From the NCBI GenBank assembly GCA_028345965.1, contig JAOMEP010000006.1, positions 1 to 55,927 on the forward strand: DNA of 55,927 nucleotides, read 5' to 3'. This document shows, in pieces, positions 41,972 to 50,852 of this stretch. The notes under the pieces were generated by a model. The model saw only the letters and a list, made by a program, of their open reading frames with translations. It was not told where the DNA came from and did no database searches. How positions within the stretch are numbered: the stretch's first letter is position 1; every line of letters starts with the position of its first letter. The position numbers and the translations under genes are program-made. This stretch comes from Candidatus Nitrosopelagicus sp. Lineage in GTDB: Archaea > Thermoproteota > Nitrososphaeria > Nitrososphaerales > Nitrosopumilaceae.

Positions 41972-42009
41972 TACGGCGTTTAACAAAACAGATCAGTCGT
42001 ATATACTAG
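41972..42009 (+). promoter_or_regulatory. 38-bp promoter element, copy 2
   Basis: Identical in 38 bases to copy 1. The TATA-like box ends at 42009 and the next ATG of the ferritin-like gene is at 42027, again 17 bases later. The preceding 8 bases are similar but not identical to those before copy 1. Confidence 0.75.
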
Positions 42010-42026
42010 TATTGCATTTTTGGCTT

Positions 42027-42509
42027 ATGGGCAAAAAGAATATTGAAATTGCTGGAGCTGCAGAAGGAACAATCGAAATGCTAAAAAAAGCATATGCATT
42101 AGAAATGTCCGCATTTCATTACTGGTTTTACATTGACCAGTATGCAGAAGGATTGGGATTCTTGCACAGTGATTTCTATTCAGAAAGTGCTAACGACGAG
42201 TTAGAACATGCAAAAAAAGTTGCATTGAGATTGGATCAGTTGGGAGCAAAAGCAACCGACAATCCACAAGACTGGGCAGAAGTTTCTGGACTAGGAAACT
42301 TAGAACCTGGTAACCATGTTACATTGCGAAGTGCATTAGAACACGCACTTGAATTCGAAAGAACTGCAATAGAACATTACAATGAACTTGCAAGTAGCAC
42401 TCAAGGAAAAGACCACATAACATACCATCTCGCACTAGACTTGGTAACTGATGAAGCAAAAGACGAACAAGACATCGAAGACATACTAGACAAACTGGAA
42501 ATTTCCTAA
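42027..42509 (+). CDS. ferritin-like (DPSL/bacterioferritin-like) protein
   Basis: 160 aa, four-helix bundle of the ferritin superfamily. The motifs are AYALEMSAFHYWFYI (helix A, carboxylate), ANDELEHAKKVALRL (E-x2-H), ALEFERTAIEHYNEL, and VTDEAKDEQDIEDIL. It resembles Dps-like archaeal proteins that oxidise and store iron with peroxide. The start at ATG 42027 is chosen because of the conserved 17-base gap from the promoter. Its identical promoter with the 31-aa gene suggests shared control. Confidence 0.8.
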   Translation: MGKKNIEIAGAAEGTIEMLKKAYALEMSAFHYWFYIDQYAEGLGFLHSDFYSESANDELEHAKKVALRLDQLGAKATDNPQDWAEVSGLGNLEPGNHVTLRSALEHALEFERTAIEHYNELASSTQGKDHITYHLALDLVTDEAKDEQDIEDILDKLEIS

Positions 42510-42514
42510 TTTCC

Positions 42515-42522
42515 TTTTTTTT
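42515..42522 (+). terminator. T-rich run after the ferritin-like gene
   Basis: Eight T residues lie between the convergent ferritin-like and 81-aa genes, consistent with archaeal termination. Confidence 0.4.
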
Positions 42523-42527
42523 AGAAA

Positions 42528-42773
42528 TTATTTAGATTTTGATTTTTGTGATTCTTTTGGATGTTTTCTTGGTAAATCTAATCCTACTATACTCATCATA
42601 GATTCTCCAATTGGTTCATAAATCGATTTGAGTGATTCTTCATCATAATATTTTGCAATCTCGTGTAACTTTGCTTCAATCTTTTTTTGTTCTATGCGAA
42701 TCAAAATACTTCTTGCGATGAGCGCTTTTAATTCATCAATCTTATTTTCTGGTATTGTATTTTTTGTTTTCAT
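42528..42773 (-). CDS. 81-aa unassigned helical protein
   Basis: Soluble, highly charged and probably helical (ENKIDELKALIARSILIRIEQKKIEAKLHEI), with a Lys/Ser-rich tail (KHPKESQKSKSK). No family recognised. It is 2 bp after the gene at 42776 on the same strand, so the pair forms an operon convergent with the ferritin-like gene. Confidence 0.55.
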   Translation of the reverse strand: MKTKNTIPENKIDELKALIARSILIRIEQKKIEAKLHEIAKYYDEESLKSIYEPIGESMMSIVGLDLPRKHPKESQKSKSK

Positions 42774-42775
42774 GA

Positions 42776-42940
42776 TTATGGTGCATCTCGAACTTTCACT
42801 ACAGAGCCATATGTGAGCTGAATCTCATTTAGTGAATATTTGATAGTCTCTAATGGGTCCAACATGTGTTCGTCAGCATCGCAAATGAAAATTGGAAGTT
42901 CTTCTTCTACTTCACTCTCAATTTCAGATATTTGTTTCAT
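42776..42940 (-). CDS. 54-aa acidic protein
   Basis: ATG at 42938-42940 preferred (MKQISEIESEVEEELP); the longer form adds 11 residues. Acidic, with a segment IFICDADEHMLDPLETI and a hydrophobic C-terminus. No family recognised. First gene of a two-gene unit with the 81-aa protein, divergent from the phosphate module. Confidence 0.5.
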   Translation of the reverse strand: MKQISEIESEVEEELPIFICDADEHMLDPLETIKYSLNEIQLTYGSVVKVRDAP

Positions 42941-43127
42941 GTTCGTTTGAACTTCTTTTCTAACATAAATCAAATTGTTATTCTAAGATCTTGTTCTAAG
43001 ATTATCAAATCAAACTCTTATGGGTGATTGATAAACAAAATCTTTTGATCGCGTGACATGTCTGCTATATAGTTGCCATATAGAATATACTGATCAGGGT
43101 TAACTCCAAAATTTCATTTCGTTTGTT

Positions 43128-43757
43128 ATGGTACAATTCTTCTCTTGGGTAAAATCAAATGAGAAAGAGCTTTTAACTATTTTGGAAAATCTAGCAAAAA
43201 AAGCTGTTGAAGCATCAGATGCAGTTTTGGAATTAATGGATGATCCAACCAATAAAGATAAGATAGCACACATTTCAGAAATTGAAACTGAGGCAGACGT
43301 TCTAACACGAGATATCTTTTCAGAATTAAACAAAACATTCATCACTCCACTTGACAGAGAAGACATGCAAAGAGTTGCTTCAAAGATAGACGACATTATT
43401 GATTTCATGGATGGAATTGGCGCAAGATTTGCCAGCTATAAAATTACCGAATCACCTCCACACACAAAACAAATGGCCGAAGAGTTAGCCAAGGCAACAA
43501 GAGAGGTTGAATACATGGTAGGAAAATTAGGTAATGTAAAAAATCCTAAATTAATGATAGAACATTGTAGAAATACAAGTGTAATCGAACATGTCATTGA
43601 TGATTTGTACAGATTAGCAATATCTGAACTCTTTGAAAGTAACGATCCAATAAAAATAATCAAACTAAAAGACATCTATGAAACTATGGAAACCGCATCA
43701 GACAGATGCGTAGATGTTGCAGATGTCGTAGAAGATATTGTTCTAAAATATACCTAG
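43128..43757 (+). CDS. DUF47/PhoU-like phosphate transport regulator
   Basis: 209-aa helical protein of the DUF47 family, normally adjacent to PiT transporters. E-x3-D-like repeats typical of PhoU folds (IETEADVLTRDIFSEL; PLDREDMQRVASKIDDIIDFMDGIG; MIEHCRNTSVIEHVIDDLYRLAISELF) are visible. It likely modulates Pi uptake. It precedes the PiT gene by 9 bp, in one transcription unit. Confidence 0.88.
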   Translation: MVQFFSWVKSNEKELLTILENLAKKAVEASDAVLELMDDPTNKDKIAHISEIETEADVLTRDIFSELNKTFITPLDREDMQRVASKIDDIIDFMDGIGARFASYKITESPPHTKQMAEELAKATREVEYMVGKLGNVKNPKLMIEHCRNTSVIEHVIDDLYRLAISELFESNDPIKIIKLKDIYETMETASDRCVDVADVVEDIVLKYT

Positions 43758-43766
43758 TGAAAAAAT

Positions 43767-44753
43767 ATGATAGAAATAGCGATTATTGGAATTATTATCG
43801 CTTTGGTATTTGATTTTGTTAATGGATTTAATGATTCAGCAAACTCTGTAGCCACCGTAATCGGTACACGTGTTTTAAAACCAATTCATGCTGTCACAAT
43901 TTCAGCTGCTGCAAATTTTGCTGGACCGTTTGTTTTTGGAGTTGCAGTTGCAACAACAATAGCAAAAGGAATTGTCAGTCCTGATGATATTACAGTCTAC
44001 ATGATAATAGGAGGTTTGGCAGGTGCAATCACATGGAGTACTCTATGTACATACTTTGGATTACCAATCTCAAACAGCCATTCATTAATAGGAGGAATAA
44101 TGGGTGCAGGAATTGCAGGATTAGGATTTGAAAAATTAGTATATGACGGATTAGCCAAAGTGTTTACCGGAATAATTGTTGCACCTATAGGAGGAATGAT
44201 GTTTGGCATTGCAGCAACTGGACTAATTATCTACTTTTTCGCAAGAAAAAAACCTGCAATAGTGAATCGGACATTTGGACGATTACAAATAATTTCATCA
44301 GCTTGGTTTGCTTTAACACATGGTGCAAACGATGGACAAAAAACTATGGGAATTATTGTTTTGATTTTATTCTCCGTAGGATTGATTGAAGAACTTGAAA
44401 TGCCTTTATGGGTAATATTTGCAGCAGCTGCGGCCATGGGATTAGGTACATTCTTTGGAGGATACAAAGTAATCAAAACCTTAGGCGTCAAAGTTACACG
44501 ATTAAAACCGTATCAAGGATTTGCAGCTGAAACTAGTGGCGGATTAATGCTTGCAGTCTTTGCAACATTAGGAATTCCTGCAAGTACAACTCATGCAATC
44601 ACTGGAACGATTATGGGTGCAGGTTCAGCGCGAAGAATACGTGCTGTAAGATGGAGGGTAAGTAGACAAATTATTTTTTCATGGGTCATAACAATTCCAG
44701 GCGCTGCAGGTTTAGGAATTGCATTTACATACATAATTCATTTGTTTTTGTAA
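43767..44753 (+). CDS. pit: inorganic phosphate transporter (PiT family)
   Basis: 328-aa permease with about 10 helices. The twin PiT signatures are DFVNGFNDSANSVATVIG (about 16-33) and FALTHGANDGQKTMGI (about 186-201). It imports phosphate as metal phosphate coupled to protons or sodium. It sits 9 bp after the DUF47 regulator and is followed by an AbrB-PhoU regulator. Firm assignment. Confidence 0.93.
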   Translation: MIEIAIIGIIIALVFDFVNGFNDSANSVATVIGTRVLKPIHAVTISAAANFAGPFVFGVAVATTIAKGIVSPDDITVYMIIGGLAGAITWSTLCTYFGLPISNSHSLIGGIMGAGIAGLGFEKLVYDGLAKVFTGIIVAPIGGMMFGIAATGLIIYFFARKKPAIVNRTFGRLQIISSAWFALTHGANDGQKTMGIIVLILFSVGLIEELEMPLWVIFAAAAAMGLGTFFGGYKVIKTLGVKVTRLKPYQGFAAETSGGLMLAVFATLGIPASTTHAITGTIMGAGSARRIRAVRWRVSRQIIFSWVITIPGAAGLGIAFTYIIHLFL

Positions 44754-44788
44754 AATTAATTTCAAATTACAGTCACTCGATAATTGTT

Positions 44789-44842
44789 GGCACTATGTAA
44801 CTTATTCTATAACTCTGTTATTATAACATGGAACTATGTTGC
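44789..44842. promoter_or_regulatory. imperfect direct repeat before the AbrB-PhoU gene
   Basis: GGCACTATGTAAC (44789-44801) and GGAACTATGTTGC (44830-44842) match at 10 of 13 positions, 41 bases apart. They are candidate sites for a dimeric regulator, possibly the AbrB-PhoU protein itself. Confidence 0.35.
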
Positions 44843-44875
44843 CCCCTTATATCCTCTGTATTTTTTGAAAAAGTT

Positions 44876-45937
44876 ATGATGTCTACAAAGACCAAAAACA
44901 TTGAACGTAGAAATATCCAGATTAGCGGAGGCTCTACCTATGTAATTTCACTTCCAAAAAAATGGATTGAAAAACTAAATCTAAAAAACGGAGATTCCAT
45001 GCAAATTGTAAACAATGCAAACAATTCTATCACACTTTCTGCTGATTCTATTCAAGAAGAATCAACAACATATCCTGAAATTAAAATCAAAAAAACAGAC
45101 TCTGTAGAGTCAATAAAGCGAAAAATCATCTCATTATACATCTCTGGGCACAATTTTATCGTATTAAATTCACCACGAGCAAAAATTGAAACAGATGTGC
45201 GCTCTATGGTTATGAAATTAATTCGAACCAAGTTTGTAGGAACTGAAATTATAGAATCTGATTCGGAGTCAATAACAATCAAGGTACTTACCGCAACTCC
45301 TGAGATGAAACTAGAGTTGGCATTCAACAGAATGTTCAAATCAACATCAAACATGTTTTCTGAAACAATGCATGCAATTGAAAAAGGGGATTCTGAATAT
45401 GCACAAGAAATCGTTCACATGGATGATGAGATTGACCGCTTTTCATATTATCTTACCCGAAACTTGGTTATGGCCTTAGATGATAGCAACATCTTATCTG
45501 CATTGGGATTAGAAAAAACATCTCAGGCAATCGGCTACAAACGAATCATCAACTGTGTTGAAAGAATTGCAGACCATATCACTACAATTGCAAAACTGGT
45601 TGTTGATATGGATAAAAATATCTCAAAAATCCCAAAAGACATCTTGAGTGCATATCAAAAAACAATTGAACTCTTTGATAAAACCATGATTCTCATATCT
45701 GAGAGAAATTACTCACAGGCAGAAAAACATGCTGAAGAAATAGAGGCACTAATTGATGAGACAAACGCCTTGGTAAAATCAACTAAATCAAATTCTGAAG
45801 CATCTGTCGTATATCAAAATTTGATATATCAAAACAGACGAATCTTAGATTACATCTTAGATGTATCTGAGGTTGTCATGAATGATACAGTAGATTCTAT
45901 TGTTTCTATGAAAACAATTGAGAATACTGAGGCTTAA
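44876..45937 (+). CDS. AbrB-type DNA-binding domain fused to PhoU
   Basis: 353 aa with ATG at 44876 preferred (44879 is possible). Residues 1-50 are a SpoVT/AbrB swapped-hairpin module (GGSTYVISLPKKWIEKLNLKNGDSM). Residues 150-345 are a PhoU helical domain (EIVHMDDEIDRFSYYLTRNLV; INCVERIADHITTIAKLVVDM; ILDYILDVSEVVMNDTVDSI). Such proteins are probable phosphate-responsive transcription regulators in archaea. The coupling of a DNA-binding domain to a phosphate-signal domain supports a role controlling the adjacent pit module. Confidence 0.85.
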   Translation: MMSTKTKNIERRNIQISGGSTYVISLPKKWIEKLNLKNGDSMQIVNNANNSITLSADSIQEESTTYPEIKIKKTDSVESIKRKIISLYISGHNFIVLNSPRAKIETDVRSMVMKLIRTKFVGTEIIESDSESITIKVLTATPEMKLELAFNRMFKSTSNMFSETMHAIEKGDSEYAQEIVHMDDEIDRFSYYLTRNLVMALDDSNILSALGLEKTSQAIGYKRIINCVERIADHITTIAKLVVDMDKNISKIPKDILSAYQKTIELFDKTMILISERNYSQAEKHAEEIEALIDETNALVKSTKSNSEASVVYQNLIYQNRRILDYILDVSEVVMNDTVDSIVSMKTIENTEA

Positions 45938-46005
45938 GATCCTATAGAAATCTCTTAGACTAACTACAACTTGTCATAATTTTGAACTTGAATCTTAAGA
46001 ATATT

Positions 46006-46521
46006 CTATAGTGAAGACATGATATCTGCAAGGTTGTCTGATGCAGATTCTACTACGTCTGGATGATATTCTGTAATTAGATTTGAAATTCTTTGTTTTT
46101 CTACAATAAAGTAATTTTTCTTCAAATTAACTTTCTTGAAACTAACAATTTCATCATTAACTAATTTTGATAAATAAAATGATACTGTAGCGCTTGCTTT
46201 TCCTACACTAGAGACAATTTCTTGGAACTCCATTCTGTCATTTTCTAATAATGATACGAGGATTGCTTTTGGTGTTGTCTGTCTTAGACGTGATACAACT
46301 TTGGTTTCTTCTTGTGTCATATCATTAATGAAGAATCTTGAAACTCGTGTTGTTCTTTGAGTTTTGATTACTCCATTATTTTCTAATTTTCTGACATAGT
46401 AACTTAAAACACCATTTGAGAGGTTTATTTTTTCCATTACTTCTCTAAATCTAATTCCAGGATTTCTTTTGATCTCTGAAATGATTAATTCCTCTCTTGA
46501 TTCCATGTTTGCCAATTTCAA
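46006..46521 (-). CDS. two-domain winged-helix regulator
   Basis: 171 aa carrying two MarR/ArsR-like winged-helix units in tandem: IISEIKRNPGIRFREVMEKINLSNGVLSYYVRKLENNGVIKT (about residues 12-54) and ILVSLLENDRMEFQEIVSSVGKASATVSFYLSKLVNDEIV (about 87-127). It overlaps the 3' end of the membrane gene at 46518 by 4 bp. A regulator coupled to a membrane protein suggests a sensor-like pair, but the signal is unknown. Confidence 0.75.
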   Translation of the reverse strand: MKLANMESREELIISEIKRNPGIRFREVMEKINLSNGVLSYYVRKLENNGVIKTQRTTRVSRFFINDMTQEETKVVSRLRQTTPKAILVSLLENDRMEFQEIVSSVGKASATVSFYLSKLVNDEIVSFKKVNLKKNYFIVEKQRISNLITEYHPDVVESASDNLADIMSSL

Positions 46522-46907
46522 TCTCTCCTAAATATAGCTAATGCGAGCAGCCCAATCATTGCAAGCATCATTAAATGTGCTATCTCTGATGGTGATTCTA
46601 AAATATTGTAAACGTGAGTTTTAGTTGCATCTAACAGTTGAACAATCTCTGCTGCTGTAAACACCATAAAGGCAATTGTAGTTATGATCATCTTCTTGGT
46701 TCTCATCTTATAGTATGCGTTAACACTGAGAATTGCTAGAAATACTGACAAAATTATTCCTGATGTGTGTAAAAGTAGATGCCAAATGTGTGCACCATGA
46801 TAAATGTGAGGCATCAATACTGGAACTGATAATGCTGCAACAGTTGTCAAAATGACTGCAATGAGTAATTTTGGTTTACTTTCTGCAAATTGCTGGTAAC
46901 TGAACAT
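46518..46907 (-). CDS. four-TM membrane protein upstream of the wHTH regulator
   Basis: 129 aa, four hydrophobic helices (about 14-31, 40-63, 70-90, 105-125), with several His in the second (MPHIYHGAHIWHLLLHTSG). The His-rich segment could bind haem or metal. ATG at 46905-46907. It is translationally coupled to the winged-helix gene. No family recognised. Confidence 0.6.
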   Translation of the reverse strand: MFSYQQFAESKPKLLIAVILTTVAALSVPVLMPHIYHGAHIWHLLLHTSGIILSVFLAILSVNAYYKMRTKKMIITTIAFMVFTAAEIVQLLDATKTHVYNILESPSEIAHLMMLAMIGLLALAIFRRD

Positions 46908-46977
46908 ATTTCATGATCATGGCATTTCTAATTTAAAACGATATAGTACAACTGTCGAAAATTTATGTATAGATGGA

Positions 46978-47448
46978 TTATCTAATGGTGATCACACCTT
47001 CCATCCAAGGGTGGAGTGTACAATGGTATTGGTATTTTCCTAATTCATGAAATTTGTAAACAAAATATTCATTTTGTTTTATGACATCTGTTGGGAAATG
47101 TAGATAATTTGGGTCTCCTCTTAGTCTAACATTATGTTCGAATTCATCTTGATTCACAAATAATATCGTCTCACCTACGCCAATTATTTTTTCATAGGGT
47201 AAGAAACATGAATCATCTACCTCACATCCTTGTTTCCATGAATCTTTTACTATTATGATTACATGCTGAGCTTTATCATTTGTGTTACCGCTATACGGTG
47301 CTTCTGTAAAAATTTCCTTTTCAGAATAGATTGAATCAATTAATTCATTATCTGTATTTTGAATTTCAAAATTCATCATACCTGATATACTTGCATACAA
47401 GATCAGAATGGATGCGGTAATGATTAAACCTAAGATGATAATTTTCAT
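46978..47448 (-). CDS. membrane-anchored blue copper protein (cupredoxin)
   Basis: 156 aa. An N-terminal helix (about 1-22) anchors or exports it; the rest is a cupredoxin fold with type-1 copper ligands: H in DEFEHNV, then C-T-L-H-P-W-M near the end (Cys, His, Met of the usual Cys-x2-His-x2-Met). Thaumarchaea use many such plastocyanin-like proteins as electron carriers for ammonia oxidation. Its start abuts the rlmN stop, so they may be co-transcribed. Confidence 0.88.
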   Translation of the reverse strand: MKIIILGLIITASILILYASISGMMNFEIQNTDNELIDSIYSEKEIFTEAPYSGNTNDKAQHVIIIVKDSWKQGCEVDDSCFLPYEKIIGVGETILFVNQDEFEHNVRLRGDPNYLHFPTDVIKQNEYFVYKFHELGKYQYHCTLHPWMEGVITIR

Positions 47449-48510
47449 CTAGTTCGTGTTTACAATATCTGTTCTAAGCTGACCGCATGCGGCAGATATT
47501 TCAGTTCCTTTCTCAATGCGAATTGTACAATTCACCCCTGCTTCATTTAAAATTCGTTTAAACTCAAAAACTCTACTTTTTGATGGGCGGTTGAAATTAC
47601 CTGCTGTTGGATTTATTGGAATTAAATTCACATGTGATCCATTTCCTCGCAAAAGTTCGGCCAATTCGTGTGCAACATCCCGTGAATCATTAACTCCTTC
47701 CATCAATGCATATTCAAATGTCACACGTCGTCCTGTCTTTTTAAAATAATAATGTCCTGCATCAATTATCTCTTTAACAGAATCTTTTGTCGCGGTAGGA
47801 ACCAATTTCTTACGTAATTCATTGTTTGGTGCATGTAGTGATATTGCAAGTCCAATCTGAAGATCCTCATTTGCCAATTTTTCAATTCCTTCCTTTATTC
47901 CAATTGTTGAAATTGTAATATGTCGTTGTCCCAAACCAAATCCTCTTGGGTCTGTTAAAATTTTCACGGCTCTAATCATTTCATCATAATTTGCCATCGG
48001 TTCGCCCATTCCCATAAAAACTAAATTTGTAATGTGTTCTTTTTTTTGCTCAATAATTTCTTCAAAATGAACTACTTGTGCAACAATATGCTCTGCCTTT
48101 AGATTTGTCTCAAAACCCATTTGTCCTGTTGCACAAAACGTACATCCCATGGCACATCCAATTTGAGTTGAAACACATACTGTTGATCTAGGTAGCCCTC
48201 CTTCTTTTTCAGATTCATATTGCATGAGAACAGTTTCAACAGATTTATCGTTAGTGAGATTAAGTAATAATTTGGTAGTATCTCCATCCTCACTAGTAAC
48301 TCTGTGAATTTCTTTTGCTGAACCTATTGTATATCCTGCTTCGACCAATTCTGCAATCATTGTCTTTGGAAGCTGTTTAATGTCTGAAATATTTTTAGGA
48401 AATTTGAAATAAAGTGGCATTAGAATTTGGTCTGCTCTATACCTTTGATAGCCCATATCGATTACTAATTTCTCCATCTCTTCAGGAAGTAATCTGTATA
48501 GATCAGTCAT
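47449..48510 (-). CDS. rlmN: radical SAM 23S rRNA (adenine-C2)-methyltransferase
   Basis: 353 aa. It has the Cys-x3-Cys-x2-Cys cluster motif (IGCAMGCTFCATGQMG, about 115-130), the conserved GMGEPMANYDEM, the IGLAISLHAPNNELR segment and the C-terminal catalytic Cys (ISAACGQL). RlmN is mainly bacterial; its presence in thaumarchaea suggests ancient transfer. It also modifies tRNA A37 in bacteria. Assignment is firm. Confidence 0.93.
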   Translation of the reverse strand: MTDLYRLLPEEMEKLVIDMGYQRYRADQILMPLYFKFPKNISDIKQLPKTMIAELVEAGYTIGSAKEIHRVTSEDGDTTKLLLNLTNDKSVETVLMQYESEKEGGLPRSTVCVSTQIGCAMGCTFCATGQMGFETNLKAEHIVAQVVHFEEIIEQKKEHITNLVFMGMGEPMANYDEMIRAVKILTDPRGFGLGQRHITISTIGIKEGIEKLANEDLQIGLAISLHAPNNELRKKLVPTATKDSVKEIIDAGHYYFKKTGRRVTFEYALMEGVNDSRDVAHELAELLRGNGSHVNLIPINPTAGNFNRPSKSRVFEFKRILNEAGVNCTIRIEKGTEISAACGQLRTDIVNTN

Positions 48511-48592
48511 ATCATATCTAAATCTCCAATTGATATTATAATCTAACTTCTAATGCTATGAAACAATTGTGAAATTTTTTATAATCATCTAA

Positions 48593-48979
48593 TTGAAAAT
48601 TTATCATATGATTACAGTTGATTGCCATGAAGTTGAATCAATTCAAAATGAATTACTAATTTATGTGGCTGATGATGTGGCGGCAATCCCTAATATCAAA
48701 TATCATGAATTTATTTTGTCTCCTATAGAAGAAGAGGGTGTTATTGATACAAACGAGGTGGTCACATCCATCAAACGATTTTTGGATTCAATTGGTGAAC
48801 AACGAAACTTTGCTGTAATTTCTAGAGGTGACATAATTTCAATAGAATCTGTTGCTGGTAAAACAATTGAACGTGATGCAAAACAATCTGCAGAAGGTCT
48901 ATTCTCTTGCCCTCACTGTGGTCATATTACTCCATATGAGACGGTACATCAAACTCATATGAAAATTCATTATTTTTAA
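48593..48979 (+). CDS. unassigned protein with C-terminal zinc-finger-like motif
   Basis: 128 aa from a TTG (or 123 aa from ATG 48608, MITVDCHEVE). The main part is alpha/beta with a segment IEEEGVIDTNEVVTSIKRFLD and NFAVISRGDIISIES. The last ~25 residues are a C2H2-like zinc finger (SCPHCGHITPYETVHQTHMKIHYF: Cys-x2-Cys...His-x4-His). It is convergent with the secreted gene at 48976 (4-bp overlap). No family named. Confidence 0.55.
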   Translation: MKIYHMITVDCHEVESIQNELLIYVADDVAAIPNIKYHEFILSPIEEEGVIDTNEVVTSIKRFLDSIGEQRNFAVISRGDIISIESVAGKTIERDAKQSAEGLFSCPHCGHITPYETVHQTHMKIHYF

Positions 48980-49530
48980 TTTAATATTATTTTCTTTTGA
49001 ATTTCAAAAATCCATGTTGTTTTATCTCCTACATCTACCATTGATCCTGGAAATTGTGCATCTAGTAATTTTATTACATAAATTCTATTACTTGTTTCAA
49101 ATTTATCAAAAATTCCAATATCTGCATAAAATGTACGTTCCATTTCTCCATGTTCTACTATGAATTGCCATTTTTCATAGTCTCCTTTTTCATCTCTTAT
49201 GATATCTTTTTTAGAATAATTCACTGTTTGAAATTCTTCTATCCCTAACCATGGAAATAATAACACATTTTTATTTTCATAAATTCTATCTAGTGATTTT
49301 TCTAATGTTTCTGTAGGAATAATACCTGAGTATACATTTGAAGTTGCAGAGACTAATGTTCCTTGTGAATCTCTGACAATTTGTATTATCTTTACTTTGT
49401 AAATATCATTAATTTCTTGAACATTCACCAATTCATTATTTGTTATAATATCCTCAATAGTCTCACCAGATGCTTGATAGAGTGAACTCCAAAAAATAAT
49501 CAAAACTATCAAGAATGCCATACGCCTCAT
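48976..49530 (-). CDS. secreted unassigned protein (184 aa)
   Basis: Signal peptide at 1-22 (MRRMAFLIVLIIFWSSLYQASG). The mature part is a beta-rich polypeptide without cysteine. Segments such as YKVKIIQIVRDSQGTLVSATSNVY and RTFYADIGIFDK suggest an extracellular beta-sandwich. No family recognised. Divergent from the membrane protein at 49606. Confidence 0.5.
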   Translation of the reverse strand: MRRMAFLIVLIIFWSSLYQASGETIEDIITNNELVNVQEINDIYKVKIIQIVRDSQGTLVSATSNVYSGIIPTETLEKSLDRIYENKNVLLFPWLGIEEFQTVNYSKKDIIRDEKGDYEKWQFIVEHGEMERTFYADIGIFDKFETSNRIYVIKLLDAQFPGSMVDVGDKTTWIFEIQKKIILN

Positions 49531-49605
49531 GAACCTATTTTTTGATTTTAGTTATTATATTTTGATATTTCAAAAGTTCATTTAGACTAGTTCTCTAGAT
49601 TCTTT

Positions 49606-50838
49606 ATGCAAAAACAATATTATCCTATAACCTCCTATGTGTTTATTTTTACATTATCTATCGTGTTACTTAATCTGACTTTTGTAATATTTCCTGCATT
49701 TCTAATTGCAAATATCGAATCGATTGATATTCAAATCAATCCTTTTGAAATAGGGAATAATGCACCTTTACTATTAACTAGTAACATTATTTTATTTTTA
49801 ATATGGTATATTCATTCGAAACAAAAATTTACTAGTTTTTCAAATTTTATAAATAATTTACAAACTTTTGATATCTCTAAAAAAATTGCTATATTAGTTG
49901 GTATTGTAATATTGATAATTTATTCTGGTTTTACAATTCCTGAATTATTCATTGATGAATCTACACAATTTGCAGATTATCAAATTTTAGTTAGAAGTCT
50001 AGATGTTTTTCCGAATACTGATACTGATGATATCTATGTCAATGAACAAAATTCACGATATTTTAGAATGTTACTTCTCTCATTTTCACAAGAGTTTCTT
50101 CAAAATATCAAGATAATTCCGTTTCTATCTAGTTTACTTCTTGTAATTATAACTGCACTTTTCACTATATCTCATTCAAAAAATAATCTATCTGGAATAA
50201 TTTCAATGGTTATTTTATTACAAGGTTTTACTTTTCTTGAATATGATTCGATTGCAGTATATGAAAATATTTGGGTTTTGTTATTCATATCGTCTATTTT
50301 TGTATTAAATTCTAAATGGTTTATTTCTGGACCGTTATACATTTTATCTGTTTTAACAAAAGCTTTTTCAGCTCCGTTCATTATTTTTAATTTATTTTAT
50401 GTATTAAATTCTGATATGTTGCGCTCTATTAAACTGAAAATCATATCTGTTTACTTGAGTATAACTGCACTTTTCATAATTTATTTTCTATCTGGTGATA
50501 CAATCTATGACAAAATTATTACTATTGATTTTAACAGATTCCTATACAGCCTATCTGATTTTTCATCACAAATGAGGTTTGATTATATTCTATTAATTTT
50601 GTTATTGCCGACTACTATTGGTTTGTATTCTCTGGCAAAAAATGGAATTAAATTTGCAAATTCATTATTATTTTTTCTAGGCGGACTATTGCTTATGGGA
50701 CCTCTTGTTGCATTGATAACTGATTTCTATGTAATTTTGCCATATCGTTTCGTCCCATTATTGGTATTCTTTTCAATCGCTGTAGCATTAATTTTCTTCA
50801 GAACTCCAAAACTAGAAGATGCACCTTCTAGTAATTAA
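49606..50838 (+). CDS. polytopic membrane protein, possible GT-C-type glycosyltransferase
   Basis: 410 aa with about 11 transmembrane helices and almost no soluble domain. An extracytoplasmic loop after the third helix contains FIDESTQFADYQ, whose acidic pair resembles the DE/DD motif of GT-C (PMT-like) glycosyltransferases, and a helix with YDSIAVYENIWVLLFI follows. The pattern fits a lipid-linked-sugar enzyme for surface glycosylation, but the match is weak. It is followed by tRNA-Thr. Confidence 0.5.
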   Translation: MQKQYYPITSYVFIFTLSIVLLNLTFVIFPAFLIANIESIDIQINPFEIGNNAPLLLTSNIILFLIWYIHSKQKFTSFSNFINNLQTFDISKKIAILVGIVILIIYSGFTIPELFIDESTQFADYQILVRSLDVFPNTDTDDIYVNEQNSRYFRMLLLSFSQEFLQNIKIIPFLSSLLLVIITALFTISHSKNNLSGIISMVILLQGFTFLEYDSIAVYENIWVLLFISSIFVLNSKWFISGPLYILSVLTKAFSAPFIIFNLFYVLNSDMLRSIKLKIISVYLSITALFIIYFLSGDTIYDKIITIDFNRFLYSLSDFSSQMRFDYILLILLLPTTIGLYSLAKNGIKFANSLLFFLGGLLLMGPLVALITDFYVILPYRFVPLLVFFSIAVALIFFRTPKLEDAPSSN

Positions 50839-50852
50839 TTTTTAAAAAGATA

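Noticed and set aside
42974-43127. TCTAAGATC-type repeats and near-palindromes upstream of the DUF47 gene
   Set aside because: Short and AT-rich, with no consistent pattern shared with other promoters in the window.
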